A DNA stretch of 64,000 bases from Brachycybe producta (taxonomy: Eukaryota > Arthropoda > Diplopoda > Playtdesmida > Andrognathidae), in contig JAUPFP010000068.1 in assembly GCA_036925085.1 (NCBI GenBank), positions 775,501 to 839,500 of the forward strand. The letters are read 5' to 3'. The notes beneath the pieces were generated by a model that saw only the letters and a program-made list of their open reading frames with translations, was not told the DNA's origin and searched no databases. Shown here piece by piece: positions 10,343 to 20,970 of this stretch (positions are counted from its first letter, which is position 1; each line of letters begins with the position of its first letter). Both the position numbers and the translations under genes were made by a program.

Positions 10343-11202
10343 GCCCGTTCTACACCTACAATTTTTTTTACTTGCATACTTGTGTCAATTAAATGATAGT
10401 TTCTTGAATGATTTGGTAAATAAAATGTATAAATTAATTTATAGGCGTCAATTGGCGGTTATACACACATGTAAAAGTATTCGAACATTTTTACTTCTAG
10501 ATAACGTGCGCAGAACAGTGCGTAGTATGACAGTTTACTACCCAGCCGATTTTGCCGATTTACTGCTAATCGGATCGGCAAACAAATAAATGTTAACCGA
10601 TTTCCGGTCATTAACGCACTCAACAATTAGGTGTGCTCCCCGATAAAACGGCAGCGGTGGAGGATCAATGAATTTATTACGAACTTTATCACTAATTCAT
10701 CTTTAAAAGGAAATTGTTGTCTTGCCACATTGCTTTGTAAACTTCAAAATTATAACTCTTGTTTTCACACGTTCTTGAGCGAACCGCTTCTCTATTGGCC
10801 GACACAAACAGCCAAAATCGGTGGTTAAAGTCGGCATGATCGGTTCGGTTAAATCGATCGGCATGCCAATTTTTTTTTTGTGATTGGTTCCGTATTGACT
10901 CCGTAAAAAAAAGTGTGATCAGTACAGCCTTATTTACTGTATCTCTAACCTTTGAAAACGTAAACAGCTTTGCAAATGACATAAAAAATGATGCTGAGCC
11001 TGAGAAAGTGCTCTACTAGATGCGCAGAAGATTAACGCGCAGAAAATGCAACAAATCATTTAGGAAAAAAATAGAACATGTTCTAAATTAATGTAACTTT
11101 GAAGAAATAATTTAACATTCACGTCGTTATACACATCCAATCTACAATTATAAATTAATTTATAAATTAATTTCAGAAATAATTGTAGATGTATAATGGG
11201 CT
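10343..11202. mobile_element. Foldback element, family F copy 1, possibly TTAA-flanked
   Basis: Terminal repeats GCCCGTTCTACACCTACAAT and ATTGTAGATGTATAATGGGC match family F copy 2 at 37,744. TTAA precedes it (10,339-10,342) and TTAC follows. Internal words ATAAATTAATTTATA and ACGTGCGCAGAACAGTGCG are shared with copy 2 in opposite orientation. The copy is longer than copy 2 and may hold a further palindromic insert around 10,540-10,880 built on CCGATTT/AAATCGG words. Confidence 0.75.
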
Positions 11203-11217
11203 TTACAGATTTCCACT

Positions 11218-11592
11218 CCCAATTTTATAAGGCTTGGTTTATACTCCCTTGCTAAGCGACAAAGCAGCCGTGACGTCAGAGCTTCAGGTTTTTATCTTCG
11301 CCAGAGCATGAAGCTAGCTTTGAAATTGTTCAACTTTTCAAAGCTTCGCAACTCAAAGCACCAATCATGAAACGGATACAAAAATGGGGTGAACAAGTGA
11401 CACCTTTTTTTGCTTCCAGAAGGGGGAAAGGGTTCTATTATTTCGTAAATTTGTTTTAAAGGTTAGAAAATGCAGTGAAGGTTGCAAGACCACGTGTTTG
11501 TATGAACAAGCTAAGCTTTGTGGAGCTAATTTTTACCAGCTTCAAAAGCTTGCAAAAATCTTAGCATCGTTTGGAGTAATAAACCTACCCTA
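11218..11592. mobile_element. Inverted-repeat element with TAAGGCTTGGTTTATAC end
   Basis: TATAAGGCTTGGTTTATACTCC-like left end (within 11,218-11,240) pairs imperfectly with GGAGTAATAAACCTACCCTAA at the right. The middle has several AAGCTT-type palindromic words. Moderate support only. Confidence 0.5.
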
Positions 11593-12784
11593 AGAAAGGT
11601 CAAAACTAGCAACAAATTCAATAAAACAGAAACTTCTTTAATTTGTGTTTTCTTTATTATCCCAATTCCGTATCACAGATCCGAATTCTTGCAAAACTGA
11701 TCCTCAAGAAAGCCTCAAATTGTCTCCGGAGCAATCACATTTAAAAAAATAAAAAAATATTCATAAGCTTCCAAAAAAATAGCCTCTTGCGTAATCGTAT
11801 TGCGAAAATACGTGGCCTCTTGTCTCCTAAACACGCATGTTTTATTTAAAAAAAAACACACACACAGGCCCATTGTCTCTTGAGCATTATGATCAAAGGT
11901 CCAAAAGGGGCCCTAAAGTCCCCCCCGCCCCCCAAACTGCCTTAAAGCATCCGTACTTTTAAGGACGACTTCTCTTTCTGTAATTGCATTACTATACCAC
12001 CAAAAAAAAAAACTTATTTCAAAGAAGAATGTCAAGAAAGCAAAACCCATTGGCAAACACTCTGCTGGAAGCCAACCAAACCAACCAACCAAGTCTTTTT
12101 CTTGTTTTGCCTTCTAGCTGAATGGCGTTGAGCCTTGAAAGAATATTGGATTTCATTTTCTATCTCTCTCTCTCTCTCTTTCTATCTCTGCACACAAGCT
12201 TTATTCATTCAAAAGTTGAACTTTTTAAAGGCAACACAACAACACTTTCGAGAAAATAAAATCTTTGACGAGTGGAAGAAGAAGGTTAGATCTAATTTCA
12301 AACTTAAGAGTGACAAAATAAAAAAGCTTTTCTGAGAGGCTACTCTTACTAGTAGTTTTCGGGTGAAAAATGAATTTAGAGTCTCGCTTACACACATCCG
12401 CACCCATAATATTTCCGCCTCTAGTCACATTTCTGCTTACTGCTTACTAACACGTACAACACACACACGTCTAATAAATGCCACACACTCACACATAATA
12501 TTAGCATTAGATATCTATCACGAGATGAAACACAATTTCAAAGTCGCGAATACAAAAAAAAAAAAAGAAAGGAAGAAGAAATAACCAGGAATAAAAGACC
12601 AACTTAAGACTTGTTTAGAAACTTATAAAAAATAAAACTAAAAAATATCACTGAGAAACACGTACAATTTAAGCATGCAAAGCATATTACATGCACGGAA
12701 GCACCGTACGTCAACATAGCAACAAACACGCGTGCAGGAAAGAAACACGTGTCACATACACGTCTGAAACTGTGCCGTGTTTGT
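11593..12784. other. No gene; low-complexity DNA
   Basis: Contains a CT tract at about 12,164-12,190, C and A runs, and ACACAC-rich DNA near 11,850 and 12,450. Open frames over 12,135-12,584 are repeat-derived. Confidence 0.5.
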
Positions 12785-13085
12785 GTGTCGTCTCTTCTCT
12801 GTCTTTTTAAGTTTGTTTTTCCCCATCTGTATGTCTTCATATATGTTTGTGTCTGATTTGTGTGTTTCATATCTGTTTGTGTCTGACTTGTGTGTGCGTT
12901 TCATATCTGTTTTTCCCTAATTCGTGTGTTTCACATTCGTTTGTCACTTGTTTCTGTGTGTTTCATATCTTGTTTTTTGCCTAATTTGTGTGTTGCAACA
13001 CGCAAAAGTGACAAATTAGACATTTGTCACTTGTGCGTTTCACATCTATTTGTGTCCACTTTGTGTCTAATTTGAGTGGGTGTGT
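12785..13085 (+). repeat. Degenerate minisatellite, period about 30-35 bp
   Basis: About eight diverged units of the type GTGTTTCATATCTGTTTGTG followed by a CTRATTTGT word, e.g. at 12,785, 12,830, 12,862, 12,897, 12,928 and 12,957. A short inverted stretch at about 12,985-13,030 (GACAAATTAGACATTTGTC region) interrupts the array. Confidence 0.75.
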
Positions 13086-13400
13086 GCATGAAAAATTGTG
13101 TCCAAGAGCAAAATTCACAAAGAACACTCTGTGTCGCACAAGGATTCAACAATTTTTAGAATTCGAAAAAAATGGGTCAAAAGGCTTTTTTTTTTCAAAA
13201 AATCGCCCAAAAGTCGAAAAATATTTAAATGCTCTAAAAGCTCTAAAATGCCTCAGGAGCGCTCAATTGGCTCCAGAAGTCCCTCTTTTTCTTGTCAAGG
13301 GTTGAGAGTTTGCACAAGAGTGCCTTATACCCACGTAGCAGTGCTGGGAATCGCCCGCCCCCCCCAATGAAATTATCCTGGGTGTGTGCCATTAAAGTTT

Positions 13401-13494
13401 TAGGCCCGGCGCATATTGAACCAAGCCGCTGGGCTGGGCTGTGCGTGGGTTGGGCGTGGCCTTGCGTGGGCTGGGTTCAATATGCGCCGGGACT
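13401..13494. mobile_element. Short GC-rich foldback element
   Basis: GGCCCGGCGCATATTGAACC at the left and GGTTCAATATGCGCCGGGAC at the right form arms of about 20 bases around a GC-rich centre of GGGCTGGGC/GCGTGGGC words. Its base composition differs sharply from the surroundings. Confidence 0.8.
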
Positions 13495-13672
13495 TAACGT
13501 TTGCCTCAAATGATTTAGTCGTCACGAGCAAACGAGAAAGATGGGCAGGTAGGGTGGACACTAGTACCTCAATGGGAGTCGTCACTTTATGTGGCTAGAC
13601 AAAGTGTTCTGTGTGAAACGGCTCTTGTTGTGTGTTTGTTTGTTTCTATTCTGTTTGTGTCTCTCTTCAGTG

Positions 13673-13854
13673 AAAGGCATCTGTAGACAGTTTTCGAATT
13701 TCTTTGGCTCCGCCCTTTTATGAGCGTCATCAATTTCTAATTGGTTCGTTACTGGGTCTGATGTCACATGCTCCGCCCTTTTTATTTTTAATTGGTTGAT
13801 ATTTGGTCTGACGCTCATAAAAGGGCGGATTCAAAGAAATTCTGAAATTCAGTG
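13673..13854. mobile_element. Foldback MITE, family B copy 1, right end lost
   Basis: Starts like copy 2 at 39,725 (GGCATCTGTAGACAG, then TTTCTTTGGCTCCGCCC). The right arm returns to AAAGAAATTCTGAAATTC but lacks the final GTCTACAGATGCC. TCTTCAGTG and AATTCAGTG flank it, a possible decayed 9-bp duplication. Confidence 0.75.
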
Positions 13855-13997
13855 TGCTTTCTTGTCTATATATTAAGGTTGTTTCACATTGCTCAACAAA
13901 AATGTGCTTCACAACATCTAAAGAAACAAGCAGAGATAAAAACCATACAGAAAAAAAAAACCCAACAACCAACCACACTGAGAGACAGAGAACAAAA

Positions 13998-14133
13998 CGG
14001 GGCGACTGAATAAGCGCCAAATTGAACAAACGCCAAACTGAATAAGCGCCAAATTGAACAAACGCCAAACTGAATAACCGCCAAATTTTTGGCTTTTATT
14101 CAGTTTGGCGTTTATTCAGTTTGGCGGTTATTC
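13998..14133. repeat. Tandem and inverted GCCAAAYTGAATAA repeats
   Basis: CGCCAAATTGAACAAA and CGCCAAACTGAATAAG alternate with a 32-bp combined period at 14,013-14,090. The same words then occur inverted (TTATTCAGTTTGGCG) at 14,094-14,133. Scattered relatives lie at 16,636-16,680 and 36,029-36,130. Confidence 0.85.
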
Positions 14134-15004
14134 AGGTTTTTTGTAAATTCTGATGGTCCAAATATTGTGAGCTTTTATAGACGTCAGACTGTGCAGATTT
14201 ACAAACAAAACATGCTAACCTAATAATAAATGAAACTCATTTTGTGAGCGAGTTATCATAAGACATTTTATCAGCGCGCCCTCTACCGCTGGGGTTTTTT
14301 TTTTCCTTCTTCTTCTTCTTCTTCAAACGCCATAATCTTGAACTTTGCAAACAATAAATGACAACAATTTCATAGAAGAACAATCTTAAATGGATCTAAA
14401 TGTAATTCTTAGAAATTGCTTCAAGCAATCTCTGAACAAATAAGGAACAACCAACAGAATGGGCAGTGAGTGGTCAGTGGTAGTGTTGGTGGTTGGTAGT
14501 GGCCACAGGCAGCTACGAGGGGAGGAGAAGAGAGGGTGGGGGTGGGCGAGACTGATAAATAAATAGAAAAACAAGCAAAGTCATTTGTTTGAATAGATGG
14601 CTGCAAATCACAAAAGGCACTCTCTCTCTCTCTCCTCCACTCCACTCCACGCAATGATTATTATATGCGACCATAAAAAAGGGTTAACGGCCAAAAAGCC
14701 ACCGCAGAGATGAAGCTCATTCCCCTCCATTATACATAGGAACCAACTTAAACTGGCCATGAGAACACGTTATATGCACTTTTCGACTAAATGGATGATA
14801 CAGCCACAAAAAACACACATCTCGCTCTCTTTCTATATATATATCCCTCATGAACTATTGTTTTCTTAGTGAAGTAGATGATGATGATGATGATGATGGT
14901 GGTTCATTCACAAGTGGACAAACTCACTACAATGACACTAGAGGGCGCCAGAAACATAAAAAATTAACCCTCAGAGAGTGGCTCCAAATTGATTGAAATT
15001 CAAT
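14134..15004. other. No gene; simple repeats
   Basis: Contains a CTT run near 14,305-14,325, CT runs near 14,620, a short TA run near 14,835 and a (GAT)n run at about 14,877-14,899. No coding sequence recognised. Confidence 0.5.
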
Positions 15005-15012
15005 ATAACTAA

Positions 15013-15615
15013 CAGCGCCACAGGCAATTAGAAAACGGGATGAACAGAAGTTGGCTCCGACCTTTTTATGACAAAAGCAACTTCTAATTGGTTGGTTATG
15101 TAGTCTGACGTCACATGCTCCGCCCTTTTCAACGTTGAACCACACAACAATCCAATTAGAAGTTGCCGGTCGTCATAAAAAGGGCGAAGCCAACTACTGT
15201 TCATCTCGTTTTCTAATTACCTGTAACAGTGCCTGACTTTGGGGGTGGCGAGGTCGTGCACCGCACGAGGGCTACAGGCTGTCCAGGTCTACAATGTCAC
15301 AAAACAGACTTTCCCCAGTTTAGGAACAGTTATCCATTGAAAATGAAATCGCCAAAAATCTCGACTTTTCTGCTCTAATTAAAAATTTCGCCGATATAAA
15401 CGCGGCCAGAACGGCCAACTTTTAACCTTCAGATATTAATTAAACTTAGTTTAAATTTTTCTTTGTGATATTTGCACTATAGTTTGTCTTTTTTTAATCT
15501 AAAAAATAATATGTTTTTCTCTATAATTGAAGCAAATATTTTCATTTTCTTATTTTGAATGGGGCGCCCTGAAAAAATCTACCCCAGGGCGCCAAGGAGG
15601 CTAAGGCCAGCACTG
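15013..15615. mobile_element. hAT-like non-autonomous element carrying a family A insertion
   Basis: The ends read CAGCGCC (duplicated as CAGTGCCTGACTTTGG after the insertion) and GGCTAAGGCCAGCACTG, a hAT-type CAGTGC terminus. It is flanked by ATAACTAA at 15,005-15,012 and ATAACTTA at 15,616-15,623, an 8-bp duplication with one mismatch. A family A MITE sits seven bases inside the left end. No transposase coding remains. Confidence 0.8.
15020..15224. mobile_element. Foldback MITE, family A copy 2
   Basis: Ends as in copy 1. It is flanked by AACAGCGCC (15,011-15,019) and AACAGTGCC (15,225-15,233), 8 of 9 matching. TGACGTCA lies at 15,106-15,113. It inserted into the end of the surrounding hAT-like element. 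Confidence 0.9.
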
Positions 15616-15739
15616 ATAACTTACTCAGTACACCTTGCAAATCAGCTCGAGATCATACCGATTAGAGCGCATCCTTCTTACAACATATTATTTCAATTAA
15701 GTTCATTTTTCCGATTAAAATGGTTTATGAAAACAGCTG

Positions 15740-15990
15740 ATTTTCGTCTTTCATAAGAGCAAAATTAACTAGAAACTGTTTTTTTTTTAAACTAGAAAGG
15801 TAGCTGAATCACATAATAGTATTTTTCATGTTAATATAAGAGATCTTTTAAAATAAAACTTTTTTTTTACCATATAAAAGTTATTTTGAAAGATATCAAC
15901 ATGAAAATACCTTTAAGTGATTGAGCTACCTCTTCTAGTATCTAAAAACACATTCAATTTTCTCTTCATTTTGCACCTGAAAGTCGTTTT
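15740..15990. mobile_element. Foldback repeat, family O copy 2
   Basis: Contains GAAAGATATCAACATGAAAA, ACCTTTAAGTGATTGAGC and CTTCTAGTATCTAAA. It is the uninterrupted counterpart of copy 1. Borders are uncertain. Confidence 0.65.
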
Positions 15991-16057
15991 AAGTATAGTT
16001 TGCAGGGTAATTTTTATGCAGTTTTAAACTTAAAAGGTACGTTTTAAACAAAATTAA

Positions 16058-16395
16058 ATGTTCGCGAGCTGCTCGGGAACTGTTCGATATCTGCTCGCGA
16101 GCAGAACGTCTACACCAAGAGTTTGCGTTTTATTAACGCATTCATCAAATGATGAAGATTGTAATAACTGTAATAATTATCAACTGGCGAGACGAGCTCA
16201 CCCACATCGAGCCCGGGGTTCTCTGTTCGAACAGATGTTCGAGAACGAACCCCTTGATGTACCCGCCACATGAGCGGACGTTGTACCGGTTCGCGAACAG
16301 CTCTAGTATTGTTCGCGAGCTCGTTTCGCGTCTTCGTCACAACCGTATTCTGTTTCTGTTCGCGAACTACCTGTTCTATATAGCGGCTCGCAAGC
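16058..16395. other. Cluster of TTCGCGAA/GCTCGCGAGC palindromes
   Basis: Within about 330 bases TCGCGA occurs at least five times, in contexts such as GTTCGCGAGCTGCTCG, GCTCGCGAGCAG, GGTTCGCGAACAGCTC and TGTTCGCGAACT, together with GTTCGAACAG. CGAACAGCTCTAG near 16,293 looks like a hAT-type end in reverse. The CpG content is far above the surroundings. No gene is evident; frames across it are incidental. Confidence 0.5.
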
Positions 16396-16602
16396 ACAGG
16401 CAATTAGAAATCGGGACATACAAAAGTTGGCTCCACCCTTTTTATGACGAACGGCAACTTCTAATTGGTTTCTTGTGTGGTTCGATGTTGAAAACGGCGG
16501 AGCATGTGACGTCAGACTACATAACCAACCAATTAGAAGTTGCATTCGTCATAAAAAAAGGGCGGAGCCAACTGAAGTTAGTCCCGATTTCTAATTGCCT
16601 GT
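16396..16602. mobile_element. Foldback MITE, family A copy 3
   Basis: Complete ends, flanked by a perfect 9-bp duplication CTCGCAAGC at 16,387-16,395 and 16,603-16,611. TGACGTCA at 16,507-16,514. The orientation of the centre is opposite to copy 1. Confidence 0.92.
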
Positions 16603-17391
16603 CTCGCAAGCTTGATCTAAACATGCCTTAATATGAGGGTTTGGCAGTTATTCAACTTTGGCACTTATTCCATTTGGCGCCAGATCAGCGCCACCAACTA
16701 GCCTACGTCCGCGAAACTTCGTCTGTCACACGCACAAACAAACATACATATTGCCATGCATACACGTAATCCATCAAATACAGGTGGCGCCCTCATATAT
16801 AATAAATAAGACCACAAAAATTGATTATTTTCCACCTGAAAAATTGGTTGAAGCGCGCGTCTTAAGTTTTTTTCTTCATCTTCTTCATCGTCAACACAAT
16901 AAAATTTATTTCTTTCATTTTTCGTTATCGAGTGACGAAGATTTCCCGTTTCTTTCTTCCACTAATGGTTTATTGTTTTCTTGATATATATTTTTCATCG
17001 AGACAGAAAGAAAGAAAATTGTGTTTCCGAATTGCTACTTTTTCAAAATTTCTCTGCCTTTTTCTTGTTCCATATCGTTCGTCTTTTGGCTTGATATGTT
17101 GACGTTGGCGCCACAAATTGGGCGCTCCCCGCCGTTTCTCATCAATTGTTGCCTTTACTCCCATCTAATATATCTCACTTCTTTTTTTTTAGTTTGCCAT
17201 TTTTTTCTTTCTTATCATTGGCTACTGACTGACCAACGGTCAGATGGTTTTAACAAAGTAATATATTATTGTTGTTATATGTCTATACAGATTATATACT
17301 CCTGTAGACAACACAGAAGTATTGCGAGCAATAATAAAAGCTCTCTCTCTCTCTCTCTGATCGAAGTAGTTAGCCTTAAGGGCCTTATAAC
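16603..17391. other. No gene recognised
   Basis: GCCAAA/TTTGGC words of the 14,000 repeat occur at 16,636-16,680. The open frame at 17,021-17,446 is T-rich and ends in a CT tract (17,341-17,358), so it is not credible as a gene. Confidence 0.45.
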
Positions 17392-17588
17392 ACGGGCAAG
17401 TGTGCTCAGCAAGATGCAGTCGTTTGCAATCTCCGTTCATTTATGAGCGCCAGACCAAATATCAACCAATTAGAAATTGAAATGGGCGGGACATGTGACG
17501 TCAGACCAAATAAACCAATTAGAAGTTACCGTTCCTCATAAAAGGGGCGGGGCAAACGACTGCTTTCTTGCTGAGCGCACTTGCCTGT
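17392..17588. mobile_element. Foldback MITE, family C
   Basis: Ends ACGGGCAAGTGTGCTCAGC and GCTGAGCGCACTTGCCTGT, with GCAGTCGTTTGC against GCAAACGACTGC inside. The core shares CCAATTAGAAATTG, GGGCGGG and TGACGTCA (17,496-17,503) with families A and B, but the ends differ. CTTATAACA and CTTGGAACA flank it, a possible decayed 9-bp duplication. Confidence 0.8.
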
Positions 17589-17609
17589 CTTGGAACACAA
17601 CACAGACCA

Positions 17610-17850
17610 CTTTTGAAAAGACTTTTCGGCGACAAAATGAAGACGATGGTTGATGAACTGACTGTCCGTTGCAATGTATTTTCTATAGAAAGACGCCAAC
17701 CTTCGCAAGCAAGTTAAAAGTCGCCCGTGTGCCAAGATTGGCGTCTTTCTATAGACAAAAATACATTGCGAGACACGCCGCCCCCCCCCCAAACCGCGAC
17801 CTTCCGATTCATTTTTGTCGCCAAGAAGTCTTTCAAAAGTCGCCTGTATA
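17610..17850. mobile_element. Two-tier foldback element, family S
   Basis: Outer arms CTTTTGAAAAGACTT..GGCGACAAAATGA and TTCATTTTTGTCGCC..AAGTCTTTCAAAAG enclose inner arms GCAATGTATTTTCTATAGAA and TTCTATAGACAAAAATACAT. A C-run sits between the arms at about 17,780. Confidence 0.8.
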
Positions 17851-17919
17851 CCGACAGTCTTAAGATGGTTTTATAATCAGCTGATTGTCTTAACTATGAT
17901 TATTCTGTCTTCCAGAAGC

Positions 17920-18190
17920 GAAATTAAGAGAAGCTAGAGTGTTTTATAAACTATAAGGGCAGCTCAATCACTTAAAAGAGTATTTTCATGTTGAGATATC
18001 TTTCAAAATAAACTTTTTGGGTCTGCGAACAAAAATCAAATATCGTCTGCTTAAAAGTTGAATCATTTTCAAGCTCACATAAATAGCTTATTTTGAAAGA
18101 TATCAACATGAAAATACTCTTCTAGTTTCTAAAACACATTGAAGTCTTTCTTTTCTTTTCTTTTTTGCACTGAAAGTCACTTCAAAACCA
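17920..18190. mobile_element. Foldback repeat, family O copy 3
   Basis: Shows both arms: AGTATTTTCATGTTGAGATA..CTTTCAAAATAAAC and TATTTTGAAAGATATCAACA..GAAAATACTCTTCTAG. This is the clearest copy for defining the family's palindrome. Confidence 0.75.
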
Positions 18191-18737
18191 CCTTATAAGC
18201 AACCATTTAGAATGCTCAGAGATTGCTCAAAATGGCTGCCACAGATCTTAATTTAAAAAAAAAATTGGCTCAAGATGGCTGCCAAAATTCTTCATTTTGA
18301 TAAATTTAAACAAAAATGATCACTAAGCTGATAATTTAAAATGAGACGTCAAACTCCAATCTTGATTATCTTAGATTAAGATGGCGTCAATTATATTTGC
18401 TGACCAAGAGATGAGCTCATCAAAGCTTTTTTTTCTTTCTGCTTTCAGCTTTTATTACGAAACCGTTCCCGCTATGCTCAGAGACATGGAAGTATTATTG
18501 TTCCAGACATATTATTTTTCTTCTTCTTCTAAAAGCTTTTCCGGTTTCTTTTTTCAGTTTTGATGTCTCAAAATATCGCATTTTGAATGCAAAAAAAAAG
18601 TTATTTTATATAAAAAATATGCCACAAGATTAATGGCATTTTGATAATCATATTTTGTGCAAAAAAAAAAGTAGGAAAATAAAAATATGGCGTCATATTG
18701 CTGCTTCTTCAAGTGACGTCTTTTAAGATGGGCAACA
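18191..18737. other. No gene recognised
   Basis: AAAATGGCTGCCA / CAAGATGGCTGCCAAAA words repeat near 18,228 and 18,270. Otherwise AT-rich. Confidence 0.45.
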
Positions 18738-19143
18738 CTATCTCTTCCTCCATCTCTCCATTTCTCTCTCCCTCTCCCCTCGCTCTCTCTCTCTCCTTCC
18801 CTCCCTCTCTCCCCATATCTTCCTCCATCGCTCCCTCTCTCTCCTCCCCCTCCCCCTCGCTCTCTCTCTCTCTCCCTCCCTCCTTCCCTCTATCTCTCTC
18901 TTCCTCCCTCTCCATCTCCCTCCCTCGTTCTATCTCTCCTCCCCTCGCTCTTTCCCTTCCTCTCTCTCTCTCCAACTCTCCCTCCCTCTCTCTCTCCTTC
19001 CCCTCGCTCTCTCTCTCTCTCTTCCTCCCTCTCCATCTCTCCCTCCCTCGCTCGCTCGCTCTCTCCCTCTCTCTCTCCCTCCCTCTCCATCTCTCCCTCG
19101 CTCGCTCTCTCCCTCTCTCTCTCCCTCCCTCTCCATCTCTCCC

Positions 19144-19187
<44 letters not shown>

Positions 19188-19196
19188 TCCATATTC
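18738..19196. repeat. Long TC-rich polypyrimidine tract with internal minisatellite
   Basis: About 460 bases of almost pure C/T on this strand. A unit like CCCTCTCCATCTCTCCCTCG is repeated around 18,905, 19,025, 19,085 and 19,130. The Ser/Leu/Pro frame and its Arg/Glu antisense frames are products of this repeat, not genes. Confidence 0.95.
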
Positions 19197-19639
19197 TCTC
19201 TTTCTTCCTTTTTCTAAGTTCTCTTATATCATTTTATATCATTAAATAAGTAAGGTTCAACATGTACTTGAGCAATTTCTTGTAATTAATGCAATTAGAT
19301 GATACTTTCTTGTTTGCATGTGTTCAGTAAATTACCATAAAACGCTGTCGCTTATAGGCTTGATAGGCCTCTCTCTACTAATGGCTATAGTCTTCCTTTT
19401 CTCATACAAGTATTGTGTTCAGTAAGCGAGTTCTAATAGTTTACACTTTGTAATTTAGTGACGTCATTAGTTCATTTTAGTTTGTTAGTCTGCCATAAAT
19501 TAAACTTTATTAACGTTCGTGTGTTTTATCTTGACTTTTATTAAGAAAATTTAAAAAAAATCAAGATTTTTTTAAAAAATTTAAATCAAGATATCGGAAT
19601 TTTTTTATTTATAGAGCAAGAGATGGATTTATTTTGGTT
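19197..19639. other. No gene; AT-rich DNA
   Basis: No repeat or coding signal recognised beyond short AT runs, such as the ATTTAAA words near 19,550-19,590. Confidence 0.45.
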
Positions 19640-20198
19640 TTGTGTCCCCATGGATGGCGCCACTGCAGTGACGAAAAAACGTCAAGCGAACGTTTTTCAG
19701 GTAAACAACATTATGAAATAATTCAAAGTGTTTCAGAAACTAGAAGAGTTGGTGATCATGCTATTTTTTTCCCCATGATGATGATATCTTTCAAAATAAA
19801 CTTTTTATGACAAGTTTGAAAAAAGGCTAAAATAGTTTTTCATGAAATGTCAATGGAAAAACTTTAAAAACGGGTCATTTTTCAAACTGAACTATAAAAT
19901 GGTTATTTTTTTAAGATATTGCAATGAAAATACTTTTAACAATCTTTTACTACTAGTGGGGTAACCCGTCATAAATGACGGGAGCAAAATTCACAGGCAA
20001 TTTTGCGCATGCGCGTCGTTTTTTCCTTTTTTACTCCTTTCATTTCAATTTCAGTCACCCCCTCTCACTTTTCTCTCTCTCTCCCCCTTCTACACTTTCC
20101 AAAGGAAGAGTTCAACATATAGTTGACCTTGAGAAAAAAAAAACGGTTCATTTATTCAAATTTATATAAATTCCGACGTGCTTCAATGGTTTTTGTTA

Positions 20199-20235
<37 letters not shown>

Positions 20236-20400
20236 TACACAGACCTGGGATATTATATATATAATTCTAGTTTTGAAAACTATTTGAATTTTTTCATAAT
20301 GTTGTTTAAAAAAAGCGTTCGCTTGACGTTTTTGCGTCCAGATTTTACAAAAACGTCTATGGAACATAGCATTAGCCACTACAGTGGGAGGAACTACTAC
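19640..20400. mobile_element. Family O-related foldback element with distal arms
   Basis: ACGAAAAAACGTCAAGCGAACG at the left (about 19,672) is complemented by CGTTCGCTTGACGTTTTTGCG at the right (about 20,318). Inside are GATATCTTTCAAAATAAACT and related family O words. GGCGCCACTGCAGTG at the left and CACTACAGTGGGAG at the right mark the outer ends, as also near 23,140 and 39,090. Confidence 0.65.
20200..20232. repeat. (CA)n microsatellite
   Basis: About 15 CA units, followed by imperfect ACATACATACAC. Confidence 0.95.
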
Positions 20401-20604
20401 ATCTGGAGGAACTACTACATCTGGAGGAACAAAAGCAAAATAATATCTTTAAAGAGACCTTAAACAAAAGGATTCTTGAATACCTTTTGTTATTAACTAA
20501 TTTTATCAGACATAATGAAACAATTCAGGGCGAAGCTGGAAACCTTGCAGCCCCCACGACTGCGGCGGGAAGGTGGGGGCGAATTTTGGTGGTGCAATGT
20601 TTTA

Positions 20605-20723
20605 AGTACTGGGTCTGATGTCACTTGCCCCGCCATTTTTTACTTCTAATTGGTTGATATTTGGTCTGACGCTGATAAAAGGGCGGAGCCAAAGAAATTC
20701 TGAAGCTGTCTACAGATGCCTGT
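20605..20723. mobile_element. Family B right half (truncated copy)
   Basis: Matches the right part of family B: GGGTCTGATGTCAC, TTGATATTTGGTCTGACGCT, AAAGGGCGGAGCC and TGTCTACAGATGCCTGT. The left arm is missing. Confidence 0.75.
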
Positions 20724-20760
20724 GGGAGCTGTGGCGAGGATGGCGCAACCACACCTAGCT

Positions 20761-20970
20761 ACAGGCAATTAGAAATCGGGACAAACAGAAGTTGGCTCCG
20801 CCCTTTTTATAACGACCGGCAACTTCTAATTGGTTGGTTATGTAGTCTGACGTCACATAAGCTCTCCGCCCTTTTCAACGTCGAATTACACAACAAACCA
20901 ATTAGAAGTTGCCAGTCGTCATAAAAAGGGCGGAGCCAACTTCTGTTTATCCCGATTTCTAATTGCCTGT
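20761..20970. mobile_element. Foldback MITE, family A copy 4
   Basis: Complete ends. CACCTAGCT before and AACCCAGCT after agree at 7 of 9 positions, so the duplication is decayed. TGACGTCA at 20,848-20,855. Confidence 0.88.

Noticed and set aside
10692-10982. 96-codon minus-strand frame
   Set aside because: It lies inside the non-coding foldback element at 10,343-11,202.
16149-16631. 160-codon plus-strand frame
   Set aside because: It runs from the TCGCGA cluster through a whole family A MITE; open by chance.
17021-17446. 141-codon plus-strand frame with hydrophobic stretches
   Set aside because: The hydrophobic residues come from T-rich DNA and the end lies in a CT tract; no homology signal.
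18698-19249. 183-codon Ser/Leu/Pro-rich frame and its Arg/Glu-rich antisense frames
   Set aside because: They are translations of a TC-rich simple repeat and have no other sequence content.
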